Assembly (NCBI GenBank): GCA_013396655.1
Contig: WBMV01006455.1
Span: 49,756-113,755, forward strand
Source of the DNA: Campylorhamphus procurvoides
Lineage: Eukaryota; Chordata; Aves; Passeriformes; Dendrocolaptidae
Reading direction: 5' to 3'
DNA length: 64,000 nucleotides
Shown: piece by piece, positions 52,288-64,000 of the stretch
Layout of the letters: every line of letters begins with the position of its first letter
Numbering within the stretch: position 1 is the first letter of the stretch
The notes under the pieces: generated by a model
Seen by the model: only the letters and a program-made list of their open reading frames with translations
Database searches by the model: none
Told to the model about the DNA's origin: nothing
Translations under genes and position numbers: made by a program

Positions 52288-53943
52288 CTTTGTTCTGGAA
52301 ACAAGTAGGTAAGAGAAACATACAAACAAAATGGACACCTGGTATTTTAAAGAAGACACACAATACAATTTTACATTTTCCAAATCTTGAAATTTAAATG
52401 TTTGGCATTAAAACACCTAGGATTTTTCATTTACTGGAAGTTAGGATTTTATATTTACTTTTAGAAAGAAAGTGCTCCAGGTCAGGAATTCAGTCTTCAG
52501 GAAGAGGCATTAGGATCATGTAAACAGTCAGATATACACAGATTATTCTGTGCCTGTACAGAATATACAACACATTACAAACCTAATCCTGACTGAGCCT
52601 TTAGACATTAGGATGATTCCAGATAATTGGAAAAATAAGCAGAGAAATTACAGAAAGATCACGATAATATCTTTAAGGATGTGATAAGTTACTCTAGTTA
52701 CAGCAATCTCAAGAACCATTGAATCACTTTGTTGTATTTTGGATCATACAGACAGTCTCACAGCTTAGCATCTCTGAACAGCTAAAGTGTGACAAAGAGA
52801 ACTCCAGCACTCTTTGGTAACAAGGAAGGAGAGCTGAATTTACTGCAGGAATATTTCTGAAGTAGACAGTCATGACCCTTTCCTTTTTAGGACCTGACTT
52901 CTCTTATGTCTTGCTGAGCATATAGATATAAGCAAACATCAGTACTTGGAGTGAGGAAATAGCCAGCACAAGTCCATGCGGTATCTAGGACCAAGCACAA
53001 GAACCTGTTGACACCTTTACTTCTCATAATGTATTTTCAGGATCAACACTTCTGTAACCCTGAAAATAACTGTAACTGACAGTGAGTGACAGTTCCTATG
53101 ACAGACCCATGCGGGGGTTTGTTTTTTATGTCATGCTGCAGCCCTCTCCTTTGAAATGTGTTGACTAATCCCTGTTTGCCAGAGGCAATTTATATCACTC
53201 CCTTCTTTTTAGGTGTGAAAGCTGCTCTTCAATATTGTCTTTGCATAAAACATTGGAGAAATCTGTACTGCTGTAGCCTCAGCAGCAGCTGAACACAGAG
53301 AGCAGGAAAACATCTATTTTAATTCCTTTTCCCCAGCTGTCTAATTTGTGTCTAGTATATAGTGAATGTCACAACTAGTTGGTAACAGACATTGGCAGCA
53401 GATGATATGTCCATGTTTCTTTGCAAATAAGAATAGGTATTTCTTGTATTTTCCTTTGTACAAAGATATAGCAATACTTGTATTAACATTCTCACACTTA
53501 TGGAGAGACCTTGGTTTTATTTTTAAGAACATTTTTCCTTAAGTGGTTATGCATGGAAAGCATCAAATAGTAATAATAAAAAGCCAGCTAAAGTAAGGAT
53601 TAAGAGGCAGGATTAAAATCAAATAGCTACAAAAGCATAATGGCAACATATGAATATTGTACATTAATTCACATGATCAGCTTTATTCATCTGTGTTTTG
53701 TCTGTACACAATCATCCTAAGAGAAGATGATAACCTGGAGATGCTCAAAGGCCTCGTTGAAAATTGTGATCACATATTTTGAATATTTTTTGAAGAAAAT
53801 TCCCAAGACTGATAATACTGCACTTGAAATTAGAAAGGAAACAATAATATAATTGTCAGTTAAGTATATACTAATGCCTTATTCAACTGTAAAATATATA
53901 TCCTAAGAAAAGATGAGATTGAGAGTCAGGAGTTTGCAGGTGC

Positions 53944-53960
53944 CAAAAAAAAAAAAAAAA
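53944..53960 (+). repeat. Poly(A) tract
   Basis: About 17 consecutive A. No retrocopy recognised upstream. Confidence 0.75.
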
Positions 53961-54312
53961 TTAAAATCATTGCAGAGACTAGCCAGAACAGCACATCTCT
54001 GTGAGAAAAAAAATTTGTCAATCTGGCAGTAGCCATGGCAGAAAGAAAAGCAATATGTTTGCTGATGGTAGGAATTTAGCTGATCTGAATCCAGTTATGC
54101 ACTGAAGTTTTGCATACTCGAAAGTGTCTTTATCTGGGAAAAAGGACAGTGGATGACAGGAAAGCCGACTATCTACTTTTCATGGTTTACGAGGTTTCAT
54201 GGAGATCCCTTTCTGAGGCAAGCTAAATGTCCAATTTTGCAGTCTTGAGCACTTTTTATACCTTTATTTTTTTATTAAAGAATGCCACATACTCTTATTT
54301 GAACACAATACC

Positions 54313-54335
54313 CTAGGTGCCTTGAAGGCACCTAG
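54313..54335. repeat. Perfect inverted repeat, 11-bp stem, 1-nt loop
   Basis: CTAGGTGCCTT (54313-54323) pairs exactly with AAGGCACCTAG (54325-54335) around one G. It is intergenic and has no T tract. It has the same form as the palindrome at 43758-43782. Confidence 0.9.
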
Positions 54336-55700
54336 ATACTAAATAAATACTACAGTGAGCAAAGAAAATAATAAAATCCTACACACAGCAGAATATTCAC
54401 TGTCTTCTATAAAGCCCAAAGCTTCCCTTATATCCACTATGTTCCCTGAGGAGTTACTTCTCTGCATCTCAACATTGCTCTGTTTAAACACCCTCTCAAG
54501 TCATCCTTTTCCCATTGCTACAAAAAAAAAAAGAGATCTTTGTTGCTGTTTATATGAAAGGAACATAGGTGCTCTCACACAAGTACAGAAACTCTTGCAA
54601 TGAGATGACAAATGACTTGTTAATTTCTTAAGCATGGACATGAATATGTAAATGTTTTTGAAATGTTTATGTTGAATGTTGGTGCCAGTCCTGAACTTTT
54701 AAAAGGAACTTTTCAAGCGGTCAGTCTGAGAACACTCAAGACTTTGAGCATGCAGATAACCATAATCACCAGCCCAACATGAAATGCCAGGATATAGAAC
54801 ATCCCTTTATCTCTACATCACGTATGCATACATGTTTCAAGGTGTCTCAATGTTTATTGATTCTTCCAGACCTCCAGTTCAAGGACAAAGAACACACTCA
54901 GTGTTTGTCTATTTGTCTATAATTGCTATATACCTAGCTACAAGAATATCACACAAATGAACCTACTGCTGCTATGCAAATTTCACTAGTAGGCAGTATG
55001 ACAAAGAGTGAAGCCATGTAACTAAAAGCAGGCAGTATCTGTTTTCTTGTAACATCCTCTAAAAACATTACAAGATTTCTGACAGTCAGGGAGGTTAGCC
55101 AAATTTCTGGGCAATGTCCAGTCCAGGTCTATGCTACTCCATAAGATAAGCTGGCTTCTTAAAACTAAACTCCAAAATCCAGTATTGGTGTCACAAATTC
55201 AGTATTCTTTAAAATTTGTCTTTTCCTAATAATCTTTCAAACCTATTTTATGCTTACAAGCAATTATTCTTTTACAGCTGTGTTTTAAAATACTTGAGAA
55301 CCCACGTTCTGCTGCTAGAACTCAATTGACTGCAATTTACAGTGAAGTAACTTCCCCCAATTAAAGTGCAGTATTAACATATCTGACAACTACAATCTGG
55401 AGTATGGAGAAAGGAGAAGTGAACCACCGAGATGTCTAATGAACCAAAGCTGCTAATACTTTCAGTGCTAGACAACAAATAGGATCTCTTAACATCATCA
55501 CAAAAATCCCTGTGAAAAGCAATACAGCATGTCGGTTTGCTGCACACAATCCTAGAAAATGTTGAATCAGGATATCCAAAATGAAACATTTCCTTATATA
55601 GAAAAATGAGAGCATTGCATGTGAAATCTGACCAAACATATATTACAATTAAAGACAGCAGTTTTTCTGCTTTCACAAGCCCACTTCACACTTCATAAGC

Positions 55701-55815
55701 AGAATCACAGAATCACAGCATGGTTGGGGTTGGAAAGACCTTAAAGATCACATAATTCCAAACCCCCTGCCATTGACAGGGACACCATCTACTAGAGATT
55801 AGGCTTGATGTTAAT
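55701..55815 (-). mobile_element. CR1 LINE, 5'-truncated 3' end (younger copy)
   Basis: The plus strand reads AGAATCACAGAATCACAGCA then GGTTGGGGTTGGAAAGACCT and CCCCTGCCATTGACAGGGAC, a close match to the reversed 3' end of avian CR1. The match weakens near 55815. The 3' end is on the left. Confidence 0.9.
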
Positions 55816-55837
55816 CTTGAGCACTTCTATACAACTC

Positions 55838-56023
55838 AATCACTGAATCATTATTAAGGCTAGAAAAGACGTCTAAGATCATTAAGTCCCAACTGATAAT
55901 CCAGAACCACTGTGTTCGCAATTAAACCATATGCTTAAGAGTCACATCCAAATGCCTTTTGAACATTTCCAGGAATTGTGATTCCACCATGGACAGCCTA
56001 TTCCAGCCTGATAACTGCTTTTA
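55838..56023 (-). mobile_element. CR1 LINE, older fragment of a different subfamily
   Basis: The plus strand begins AATCACTGAATCATTATTAA and continues with GGCTAGAAAAGACGTCTAAG and ATTTCCAGGAATTGTGATTCC, ending in CAGCCTATTCCAGCCTGATA. These match a CR1 subfamily consensus that reads roughly AATCATTAAGGTTGGAAAAG...CCTCTAAGATC and CTCCAGGGATGGTGACTCC. More substitutions than in the neighbouring copy suggest it is older. Both have the same orientation, so the younger copy may have landed at the 3' end of this one. Confidence 0.85.
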
Positions 56024-57820
56024 ATGCAAAGACGGATGGTTCAAAACAACTTGTAGCAGGAGCAGTAAGTTGGGCTGCTGGCTGGAACACCCTCTGAAAC
56101 TGCATTTACCTCCCTTTTCTGATGCTATAAAGAGTCTGACAACCAACAAAGGGTCCTGGGTTGGATTTATTCATTAAAGCATGAGCCTTTCCTATGGAGT
56201 CTGAGCTGGAGCAGAATTTAGGTTTATCCATGTATAGTTTGGGGAAATTATTAAGGCATACCAAAGAACTCCAGGACCGGCTGCAAATTTCAAATGAAAG
56301 TGGTAGTTGTAAATTGATAGCCTTCATATGTTCTGACCCATAAACCACTCATCACTCTCTCTTGTTTCTACTGCACAGGAAAATGAAGAAATCACAAGAG
56401 ATGGCTTTCAGTTTCAATTTATTTGAAAGGTCAGGCTGATGACAGGAACATCTGGCAATTGAAAGTGGCAAACTTCTAATAACTACCCAGGAGATGAGGT
56501 GTGAGAAGCACTATTACTCAAATGAGACCTAAAAAATTGACTAGACATGACAGAAGAGAAAATCGCAGCTTTTAATTTCCAGTTGTTACTTTGAAAATAA
56601 AATAACTAGCCTTAGTGATAGCTTGATTATCATATTGGCATCCTGTCATCTCATAATCCATTTAGGACTAAAATTGTTGATAGCCTGGTATTTAGTGTTT
56701 ATCTATTGTGTATTTTAAGGTTATTGAGTTACACTAGAAGGCCAAAGTCATCTGTAGTGTAAGTGACAAAACACAAACTACATTCTACTTAATCTCTGGA
56801 CAGGTGTTGGAAAGAAGGCCAAATAATGACATATTTATCAACACCTCTGCTTAGAATTCTTTGCCAGTGATGTATTTTCCACATCAGCCAAAGCTATTTA
56901 CTCCTGACACTCCTGTTAGAGTAGAATCATCTTCAGTAACACTAAAATAGAAAGTGATATTTTTTTTAATCACCAAGGAAGATGAATCATTGCAATGAAG
57001 GAGCAGGAAAAAAGTGCCTTGTCATATTAACGGATTACCAGCCAAAATAAGTTCTTTTCAAATCGTTCATATTTTCTGATGTCTTAGTGCCTTATAATTA
57101 CATTGTAAATGGAAGAAAAATGTTGGCATATTAAATAGAATAACATAATTTTCTCAATCAATAATGGAACTTCTGTCACCCTCTGACCAACAAACTAAAT
57201 TTTAAATTGCTGGAAAGCAGTCTTTGAAGTACCATTCACATCTCAAAAACTTACTTATTTTTGACTTTGTAAAATATAGAGATCATATTTTCCAAGGCAG
57301 TAGCAGCCATCTCAAAATCACACACACTGAAACAAAACTAAGAAAGAATTCTACCACACCAAACCAAACACATGTGCCTGAAAAAGACATGTTGCCTCAG
57401 CCAAGTTCTAGTCCTACCAATCCTACCTGGCATTCAAACATAATTAATTGAGTCCCCAAACTTCCACAAAAGCCCCCAACAACTTGAAACCTTTTAAATT
57501 TCTTTTCCATTGTTTTGAAGCTCTTAATAGCACATGGGTCACGCTTTCATAGTTATGGATTCTGAACTCAGCTTCTGAAATGTTGGCATCTTTAACTGTG
57601 TCCACAAAAGCATAAGTGAAAACTAAGACTTACTAGTGCAACCTTAAGCTCACTTGAGGTTTTGCATTTCCAGATGTAGCATGTACAACTTGCTGGCTGT
57701 TGCCATTATCATCAAAAAGCTGCACAGTCTAAAGAACATAATTGTGCAATCATTTTCCTGTCAAATACAGTTTATCAATAATGATACAGCAGTATACATA
57801 AATATATAGACATATTTAAT

Positions 57821-57873
57821 ATATAACACATGCATAAGAATAAGAAAACATATATAACACATGCATAAGAATA
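57821..57873 (+). repeat. Tandem duplication, 31-bp period
   Basis: The 22-base segment starting ATATAACACATGCATAAGAA at 57821 recurs exactly at 57852, with nine bases between the copies. Confidence 0.85.
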
Positions 57874-58302
57874 CTAAAAAGCATGTTCATCCAGCACAGA
57901 AATGTTGTATCTGGACACATATATTTCACACAAAAATTGACACAGACAGAATAAACCAAAGTTGCCAAAGTACAAGTGTTTAGGTTTTTATTTTCCCTTC
58001 TGGAGTGTTTGATCTAGGACTGACCTTGAGAGTTCTCCTGGGTGAGGGCTCAGTCATCATTACAGTGGAGAAAAAATACGAGATACATAGAAATGTCAAA
58101 CACATGGACCCCTTTCTCTTCCATTTTAATATTCAAATTAAGGTTTCTCAATACCCTGGTTAAATACACAAACACCAGGCAATTACTGGCCAGTGTGAAG
58201 CCCAAGACCTCTGCATGATGATGAAGATCAACTCTTCCAAGATGGATAGCTGAAAGCATTCAAGATTAATTCTTTTCATGGGGATTTCTGGGAGAAATAA
58301 TT

Positions 58303-58322
58303 CATATATATATGTATATATA
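58303..58322 (+). repeat. Short AT/GTAT microsatellite
   Basis: An alternating AT run with one G. Simple repeat. Confidence 0.6.
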
Positions 58323-61300
58323 GTTCCAAATATTCTCTGAACACAAGTAACTTCTCATGTTAATTACAGGAATGTCTGTACATATAGGAAGTCGTGATTT
58401 TTATGACCTCTTGCTGCACTGTTTCCATTGTTAGGACTACTCATAAACTAAGAATCCATGATTGCTTGATTGCAAGCCCTGTGCATTCTTTACAGGCATG
58501 GTCAATGCAGCTGCATTTAATTATTAAATTTAAAAGACTTCTATTTTCATATAAATTAAATATTTCTATTTGAGGCTACTAGCAATATGGTAGCAACTTC
58601 TGTCAGGCCTTAAGCTGTGCAGGTAAAAGCACAGGTAATCCATAAGAAGAGCTGAGTTGGGAGAACTGGTTCCAGCTATTTCTGTGTAGATAAGGGAACT
58701 GTAAATGAAATTTGCCACTTAAGCTTCCACCTCTCCCAGACCAACCCTACCAGCATACTCAATATATGAAACTGTCAGGCTCACAGCTTGCTCCTCAAGG
58801 CAGAAAGTATCTCCTAAGTCTGCACAGCCCTGGATCTGCATTAGTTCCCAAGTCCATGCCCCAACCATTGAGATATTGCCTCCACTGCCCACAACCCCAC
58901 CTGCCTGGTCTGATTTTCTGCATTTCTGGTATATGATATAAGCCTCCCCAGCCCAAGGTATTTACCCTTTCACCGTATGTCTCAACTCCACAATCAGTTT
59001 AAATCCCCTGGAAGTGCTTATGCTGAGTTGATGGGGACACAGGGGCTTCCTGGTCCACCAGAGGCTGAAAGGAATGGCTGCGGAAGGGAATTCTGAAGAA
59101 ACGTCTTCTGCAGCACCTCAGGAGGAGGATGGAATGGAGGATAATGTGTTGTAGCTGGGCATGAGGAAAGGCAGACCAGCCACTGCCTGCTCTGAGAGAG
59201 AGGGCAGGAGAAACTCTTCCCATTCACCATCCAGGATGGATCTTCTCTCAAAGCATTTCACTTACTGCAGTTTCCAAACTTGAGTTATACATTGTATCTG
59301 ACAGCAGAAGAGAGAAGATGACTAATATGCAGGTAAATGGTTAGATGATTTTTTTTAATTGATTTCCTTCAACCTTAGTCTTATTTATTTTCTTGAACAC
59401 ATAGCAGCATTTGTCTGGACAGCAACAGAAATAAGAAAATATAAAGCAGTTCCAGATATCAGCATGTTTGGTGCCTGTGTCTCTTTTGCTTGCATGGGCA
59501 CAAAAGTTCTTCATATGACTAAGAAATTTTAGACTAATTAAGACAAAAAGAGCTGTCATTGAGGAGATCACAATGGCTACATATATTTCCTTGTATCTTA
59601 GGGACAAGAAAGGAGGAATTTTTGTTTGGTAATCTTTATTCCGGCAGTAGAGATCTGAGCAGATTTTATATACTCATTACAGGAGAACAACAGATAATTT
59701 GACCTGACCCTTTATTCTATTTTAAAAGATGACTTCCTCTTATTTATTTTGCAGTACTGTTATTTTACCCTTGGGATAAGAGATGAACTGAATTCAAAGG
59801 CTCTAATTCAGGGCTTATTGACTTCAGTGGCCTCTTTTCCTCAGACTTTACTGGAAGTCTCTGGCACAGTGCAGCCATCACCCTGAATCCTTTGCCATAC
59901 AGAAGTAATTCTGTCAGAGGCACCAAGTAATTTTCATGGGATGATTAAAACCTGCATAATTTTCTCGTGTGAACAATTTTGAATTTGATATAATAGCAGT
60001 AACTGGAACAGCAGTGGTTATCAAAGTGGATTAATGGGCTTTGGGGAGTTTCTGTCAACTGTGATATCTGTAGCTCATGCTGACAACTTCCTACATGTAA
60101 CAGCATATCTCATGTCTGTGAATACAAACCAGAAAGTACCAAGATGATAACACAAAAAAATACTTTTCTTCTCACACATACACAAAAAAACAATGTAAAA
60201 AAAGGTTGTCTTAATTTCAAAGCAAATATTAGTTTAAATTTTTTAGAGCTTTGTTAGCAACAGTTTTGTAAAAGTTGTACTTTTCAAGTTGACAATGTCA
60301 CCTCATGTCAACTCTGGCAAACAGCTCATTTGGCTTTTAGAATTAAATTGATTTCAGCTAAATAATTAAAATAATTTGTTTAATGTGCTTATACAGCTCC
60401 TTGGTAAAAGTCACTCCTTCCATTTATTTTTCTGTTTGTTCTGTTAGGTTGCTTATCCACAATAAAAATTAAATTTGTCCCCTCAAATGATCACAAAGAT
60501 CAGATCTTTTACTAAGCATGTTCAAGACATGTAGAGCTTCTGAATTAAATATAAACAGAATAAAGGGTAGTAGTAAAAAAGCTCATGTTACCTACTTCCC
60601 AGCCCATTTCAGTGTATTTGATTTATGACGATTCTGAGAAGTTTTTGTGCATAACCTCATATCTGTGTAATTTACCACAAGGACTTGATCAGTCAAGAAG
60701 GATATTAGGCAACTTTTTTATTACCAGCTAAGACTAATGTTATAAATTCAGGGATTAAACAATATGTTCAGACTCATGTCTGGACATTTCAATTTTCAAG
60801 TCACATTGTCAGAGTTCATTTATAATATTCTCCTCCTTAGCTAGAAGTGTAGATTAACACACCGTCATTTTCATGGAGAAGTGGTCAAGCTGAAATATTT
60901 TCTCAAGTTTGTTGCATAGTAAAGGCAGATTTCAAAAATATCCCAAACTTAGTCCTAAATTATCAAAGCAATAACTCATTAACACTTTAAAACACAGCAA
61001 GAAACGTTTCCTTTTGCTAGTTGCATACTTGGACTGTAAATCCATATTAAAACTGGAATTAAAATGGTTGTTCTCACAAGAAATTATTTCAAAAACATGT
61101 CTTTATATGACGTCTTAGCATGAGTCAATGTTTTCCACTAAGATCATCCATAATTCAAGGCAAACCCAAAAGTTGCTAGTCTGTTTCCTTTCTTCCTCCT
61201 TTCAATCATTTGTTTTATTCATAAAGATTATCTGATTAGTTTTAGCTACCATTGGGTATCATGGGAGGCAAAGGGTATGTCCTCCTCAGGTGGATGTCAC

Positions 61301-63266
61301 TCAGTTTACCCATGGTCAGCACTATCCAGGTGTGACCCAGCTCTCTGCTACAAACGCAGAGGCTGCATTAATGGGCTGATAGATCTGATCCAAAATTTCC
61401 AGCTAAAAAACTGGACAAAGAAAAGCTGGATGCCACTGGGTGACTTCCTATCCAGGACTGGCCTGTGTCAGGTTAGCAGAGAGCAGAGAGGGCAAAAGCT
61501 CAGCCTTGCTCACCCCCATTCAACAGGCAATAAAGAGAGTGATCTGTTAATTCCTTTGACCTACATCCTTCTGTCTTTTAATTTCCTTGGGTTTTTAGCC
61601 CTCCTGCCACATTTTAGGATACTTTGGAAGAAAGCTACAAATCAGGAAATTTTCTGCTATTGAACATCAAAGACACCCCTGTGGCACCCAGTCCTAGCTT
61701 ATGTAGCCTGTTATTGTTACTGGACAGTTAGTTTGAGATCACTTGAATAAAAAGGTCCCCAAGATTTCTCTGTGTTCTGGTTCCCCTACTGGACTTTCAG
61801 TCCATGCCAAGCATGACTTTTTTTTTTTTTATTTCACTGAGAACCAAGAATATTTTTGAGCATCCTTAGACAAATTCTATGCATGTGTCTTTCACTTCAT
61901 CTGTCAGAGAGTTTCTGGGGAAATTGTTTTCTTTTCCAGTATCATCAGAATGTCACAAAGTCATTAATTTTTTGATATTAAAAGCAATGGAAGATTTGCC
62001 ACTGGTTTTAATGAGGACAGGATTAAGGCCAAAATCCTAACTGAAGGGTTGTTTTTCTAATAAAGAAGAATCATTTCATACCAATGTTCCCTTGGTTGTT
62101 CTTTATCTGGCTAAGCTGCATACTGTATGTTAAGTATTTGTTTTCAGCTGGATAAAGCCAAAATCATATTGGTTGACATTTATTCTTAAATGATGAAACC
62201 CTTAAAAAAAACTTCATTAAAAAATTGTGTTAAAACCTTGGTTTTAAACACAGTTTAATATTATAATATTTTAAAATTAATCTTGCATACTTTAAAACTA
62301 TTTGATGGTAACATTGGATAGAAATTACATCTTCAAATAAAATAGCTAAAAACTATATTCTCAGTCCACATTAAACTAGTTTTAATTTTTTTTAAGAAAT
62401 GCTTTCATTGGTATTAAGTAGTCTGTGTGTACTATACCATCTTAGACACTTCTTCATGACCACAGCAACAAACTTGTTTAACTGTGCATATTGATCAATT
62501 CTAGAATTTAAAAGGACTGCAACTGCGAAAATGTCAAAAAATGCATGGAAAACATACAATAGAAAATAGGGTCCAAACAGATTTTTCCCTACTAGATTAT
62601 CAGTTAAAATAGAAACATAAAAACCTTGAAAAGTAAATTTAAAAATATTTAATTATTTATTCACTTGAGCACTATCCAATGTCGTCTGAAACGTGCAAGG
62701 TTACAACAATGGAGATAAGAAAGAACATGCTATCTTCCTATGTAGCTTCAGTTTCCCTTTGGTATTTAACAGCTCATTACGTACTATTTTTTGTAGTAGT
62801 AAGTTAGTTTATTCTACTGATTTTATCATACAATGGTCAGCGGGAAAGAGTATTGAAACCATACAAAAAATTGTAGTACTTCAAACTGGGGGTTTTGTTT
62901 GTTTTTGGTTTAATGTGAGACACTTTTAATTAAGCCACTTGTCTACTCTTTTGCCTCACAATGTTTCCCTCCTTCTAATTCATAGTAGTCAGTGAATATA
63001 TTTTTCAAATGACTTTGAAAAGTCACTGGTATAGCTACAGCAAAATTTACATTTTGCTTACTGAGCTTCACAGCCTCTTTCCCATCTGCATGTCACTGGT
63101 GTTGTGAGACTGTGGAAGCCATATATTTCTGTTAAGAAATAAATATTGAGTTCAGGATCTTATTTTCTCTAAGTTATCTGCATTATATATTCTCTCTTAT
63201 CTTAAAATATTTTGAAATATTTTATATAAAATAATATAACTATTATACTACAAAACATTACGGAGA

Positions 63267-63301
63267 ATGATATGACAGTCAAGGATGATATGGCAGTCAA
63301 G
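63267..63301 (+). repeat. Tandem duplication, 18-bp unit, two copies
   Basis: ATGATATGACAGTCAAGG at 63267 is followed at 63285 by ATGATATGGCAGTCAAG, with one A/G difference. Probably replication slippage. Confidence 0.9.
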
Positions 63302-64000
63302 CTGATTTTTCTTAGGCAAAATCATCAGATATTGCTTTCATTGTTCCTTATAACACACACAATTGTGGATAGTTAAGGACTCAGGGCACTCAACTATCAG
63401 TTAATCTTCAGCATCTACAAACCTAACCCAAACTAATTGAAAACATCATAAGATTTTCAGTTTTCTGCATGGAATTGTTTCCTATGAGCAGTGCAGCTTT
63501 CTTGAACTTGTGATATAAAGCAGAACATTTTCGTCAAAATAGTTCTGATGAGACACCACACCACGGTTTTCAAAGGAGGTGTAGTCCTGTTTTTTCCTGT
63601 CTAAATTCAAGATGACTGACTGGCTTTGAGGGGTCCTATGAAATTTTGAGGGCATTATATATTTGCATCTTTTAAGCATTCTTAAAAATCTAAATTTCTG
63701 TAAGTAACTGCCTGAATGAGGAAATTAAATTTGTCCTAGAGAAAAAAATTGAATGTGAATTGAACTGCTGTCACATGCTTGAAATTCACTGGACAGCATT
63801 TTATTCTAGTTATGAAGTTCAAAAAGGCTTAGTTGTCAAGGAAAAAAAGCTGATTTTGCAGTTATCAACAATAATAAAAACAGCCTCATAGATTTGCTCC
63901 TAATAAAATTAGGTGATACTGTCAAAAAGGAGGGAAAAAGATATTGCTTTTAATCTTTCAACCATAAAGTATTATATTATTGTGGCAGTAGACTAAACCT

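Larger units (their letters stand above)
48379..55700. other. Gene-poor intergenic region
   Basis: No supported gene. Open frames stay at or below about 100 codons, without domains. The region contains inverted repeats at 49362-49388 and 54313-54335, an AACCAAA-type repeat (52249-52287) and a poly(A) tract (53944-53960). Confidence 0.75.
56024..64000. other. Gene-poor intergenic region to window end
   Basis: No supported gene. The longest open frame is 61277-61663 (128 codons, + strand), which has no recognised domain and lies within the length expected by chance. The region contains a 31-bp-period repeat (57821-57873), an AT run (58303-58322) and an 18-bp tandem duplication (63267-63301). 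Confidence 0.7.

Noticed and set aside
59800..59870. Possible ancient repeat (TTATTGACTTCAGTGG motif)
   Set aside because: The resemblance is too short to support a call.

Overview
The window looks like bird nuclear DNA, most likely from a perching bird. The evidence is three copies of the reversed 3' end of CR1 LINEs (near 37408, 55701 and 55838), a tRNA-Ile-derived SINE with a CR1-like tail (6387-6523, resembling TguSINE1 described from zebra finch), and a solo LTR of the avian ERVL type (47956-48378). The DNA is AT-rich. There are no operons, bacterial signals, CRISPR arrays or tRNA/rRNA genes.

The only protein-coding gene I can support is the 3' end of angiopoietin-1 (ANGPT1) on the + strand. 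Its last two coding exons are 785-915 and 9926-10086, separated by an intron of 9010 bp. They encode the C-terminal part of the fibrinogen-like domain that binds the TIE2 receptor. The reading ends at a TAA at 10084-10086, and the 3' UTR probably runs to about 12.3 kb. The penultimate exon occurs twice. Bases 1-336 are identical to 709-1044, intron flanks included, and the two copies are separated by a single N and by a run of 136 N. This is most simply a false duplication in the assembly.

From about 12.3 kb to the end I find no convincing gene. Open frames there reach only about 128 codons, show no recognisable domain, and are no longer than chance allows in 64 kb. This fits the large gene-poor interval expected downstream of ANGPT1. 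The interval holds CR1 remnants, the solo LTR, simple repeats, short tandem duplications, and several near-perfect short inverted repeats with tiny loops.

I did not find a new multi-gene system. The observations most worth checking are the duplicated exon, the set of short-loop inverted repeats (38979, 43758, 47782, 49362, 54313), the solo LTR with a nearly intact target-site duplication, and the SINE.
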